NCBI GenBank assembly: GCA_000310025.1
Contig: FN648718.1
Coordinates: 7,466-64,950, forward strand
Length of the DNA: 57,485 nucleotides
Direction: 5' to 3'
From: Ectocarpus siliculosus
Taxonomy: Eukaryota; Sar; Phaeophyceae; Ectocarpales; Ectocarpaceae
Below are positions 57,456 through 57,485 of this stretch, piece after piece (within the stretch, counting starts at the first letter, position 1; each line of letters starts with the position of its first letter). The position numbers were made by a program, and so were the translations under genes. The notes below the pieces were generated by a model. It made no database searches. It saw only the letters and a list, made by a program, of their open reading frames with translations, and was not told the origin of the DNA.

Positions 57456-57485
57456 GGGTATTGGAGGTGGAACTCTCCCCCCCCC

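Overview
This is nuclear DNA of a multicellular-type stramenopile, most likely a brown alga close to Ectocarpus. I base that on GC-rich exons, many small phase-consistent exons split by 0.3-1 kb introns (up to 3 kb), long gene-free stretches after each stop codon, abundant CTG/GTT/CT microsatellites, and almost perfect strand alternation of neighbouring genes. No prokaryotic operon, rRNA, tRNA or CRISPR array is visible. The organism is inferred from architecture and protein flavour, not from a search. Exon joins were worked out by hand from splice sites, reading phase and family motifs.

Layout. (1) 0.1-1.6 kb, plus: an unrecognised GC-rich terminal exon. (2) 10.7-3.4 kb, minus: a nine-exon HtrA/Omi-type serine protease with an organelle presequence, full catalytic triad and PDZ domain. 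(3) 11.0-13.3 kb, plus: transcription elongation factor SPT4, head-to-head with HtrA across 269 bp. (4) about 19.4-15.5 kb, minus: a MYND zinc-finger protein. (5) 19.8-28.4 kb, plus: a protein of about 1,190 residues with a membrane anchor, an unrecognised Rossmann-like alternating alpha/beta region and a C-terminal cytidine-deaminase-fold domain; it uses at least two GC-AG introns. (6) 36.4-31.1 kb and (8) 54.6-50.1 kb, both minus: two paralogous six-exon genes for secreted proteins with two Kre9/Knh1-like domains. (7) 40.7-47.2 kb, plus: an organelle-type glutathione peroxidase between the two paralogues; its last intron carries a decayed LINE.

Repeats and assembly. 47.52-48.32 kb is a complete non-autonomous hAT-type element with a perfect 8-bp target duplication. 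A dispersed repeat family has copies near 34.2, 38.3, 40.0 and 53.5 kb. A degenerate minisatellite array occupies 56.6-57.1 kb. Two 100-N gaps (14326-14425 and 32419-32518) are each followed by a low-quality second copy of the sequence before the gap; the second creates a false extra copy of an exon.

The genes do not form one pathway. They are housekeeping functions (transcription elongation, organelle proteostasis, peroxide removal), a secreted cell-wall-type protein pair, and two less understood proteins (MYND, deaminase fusion). The deaminase fusion is the best candidate for undescribed biology.
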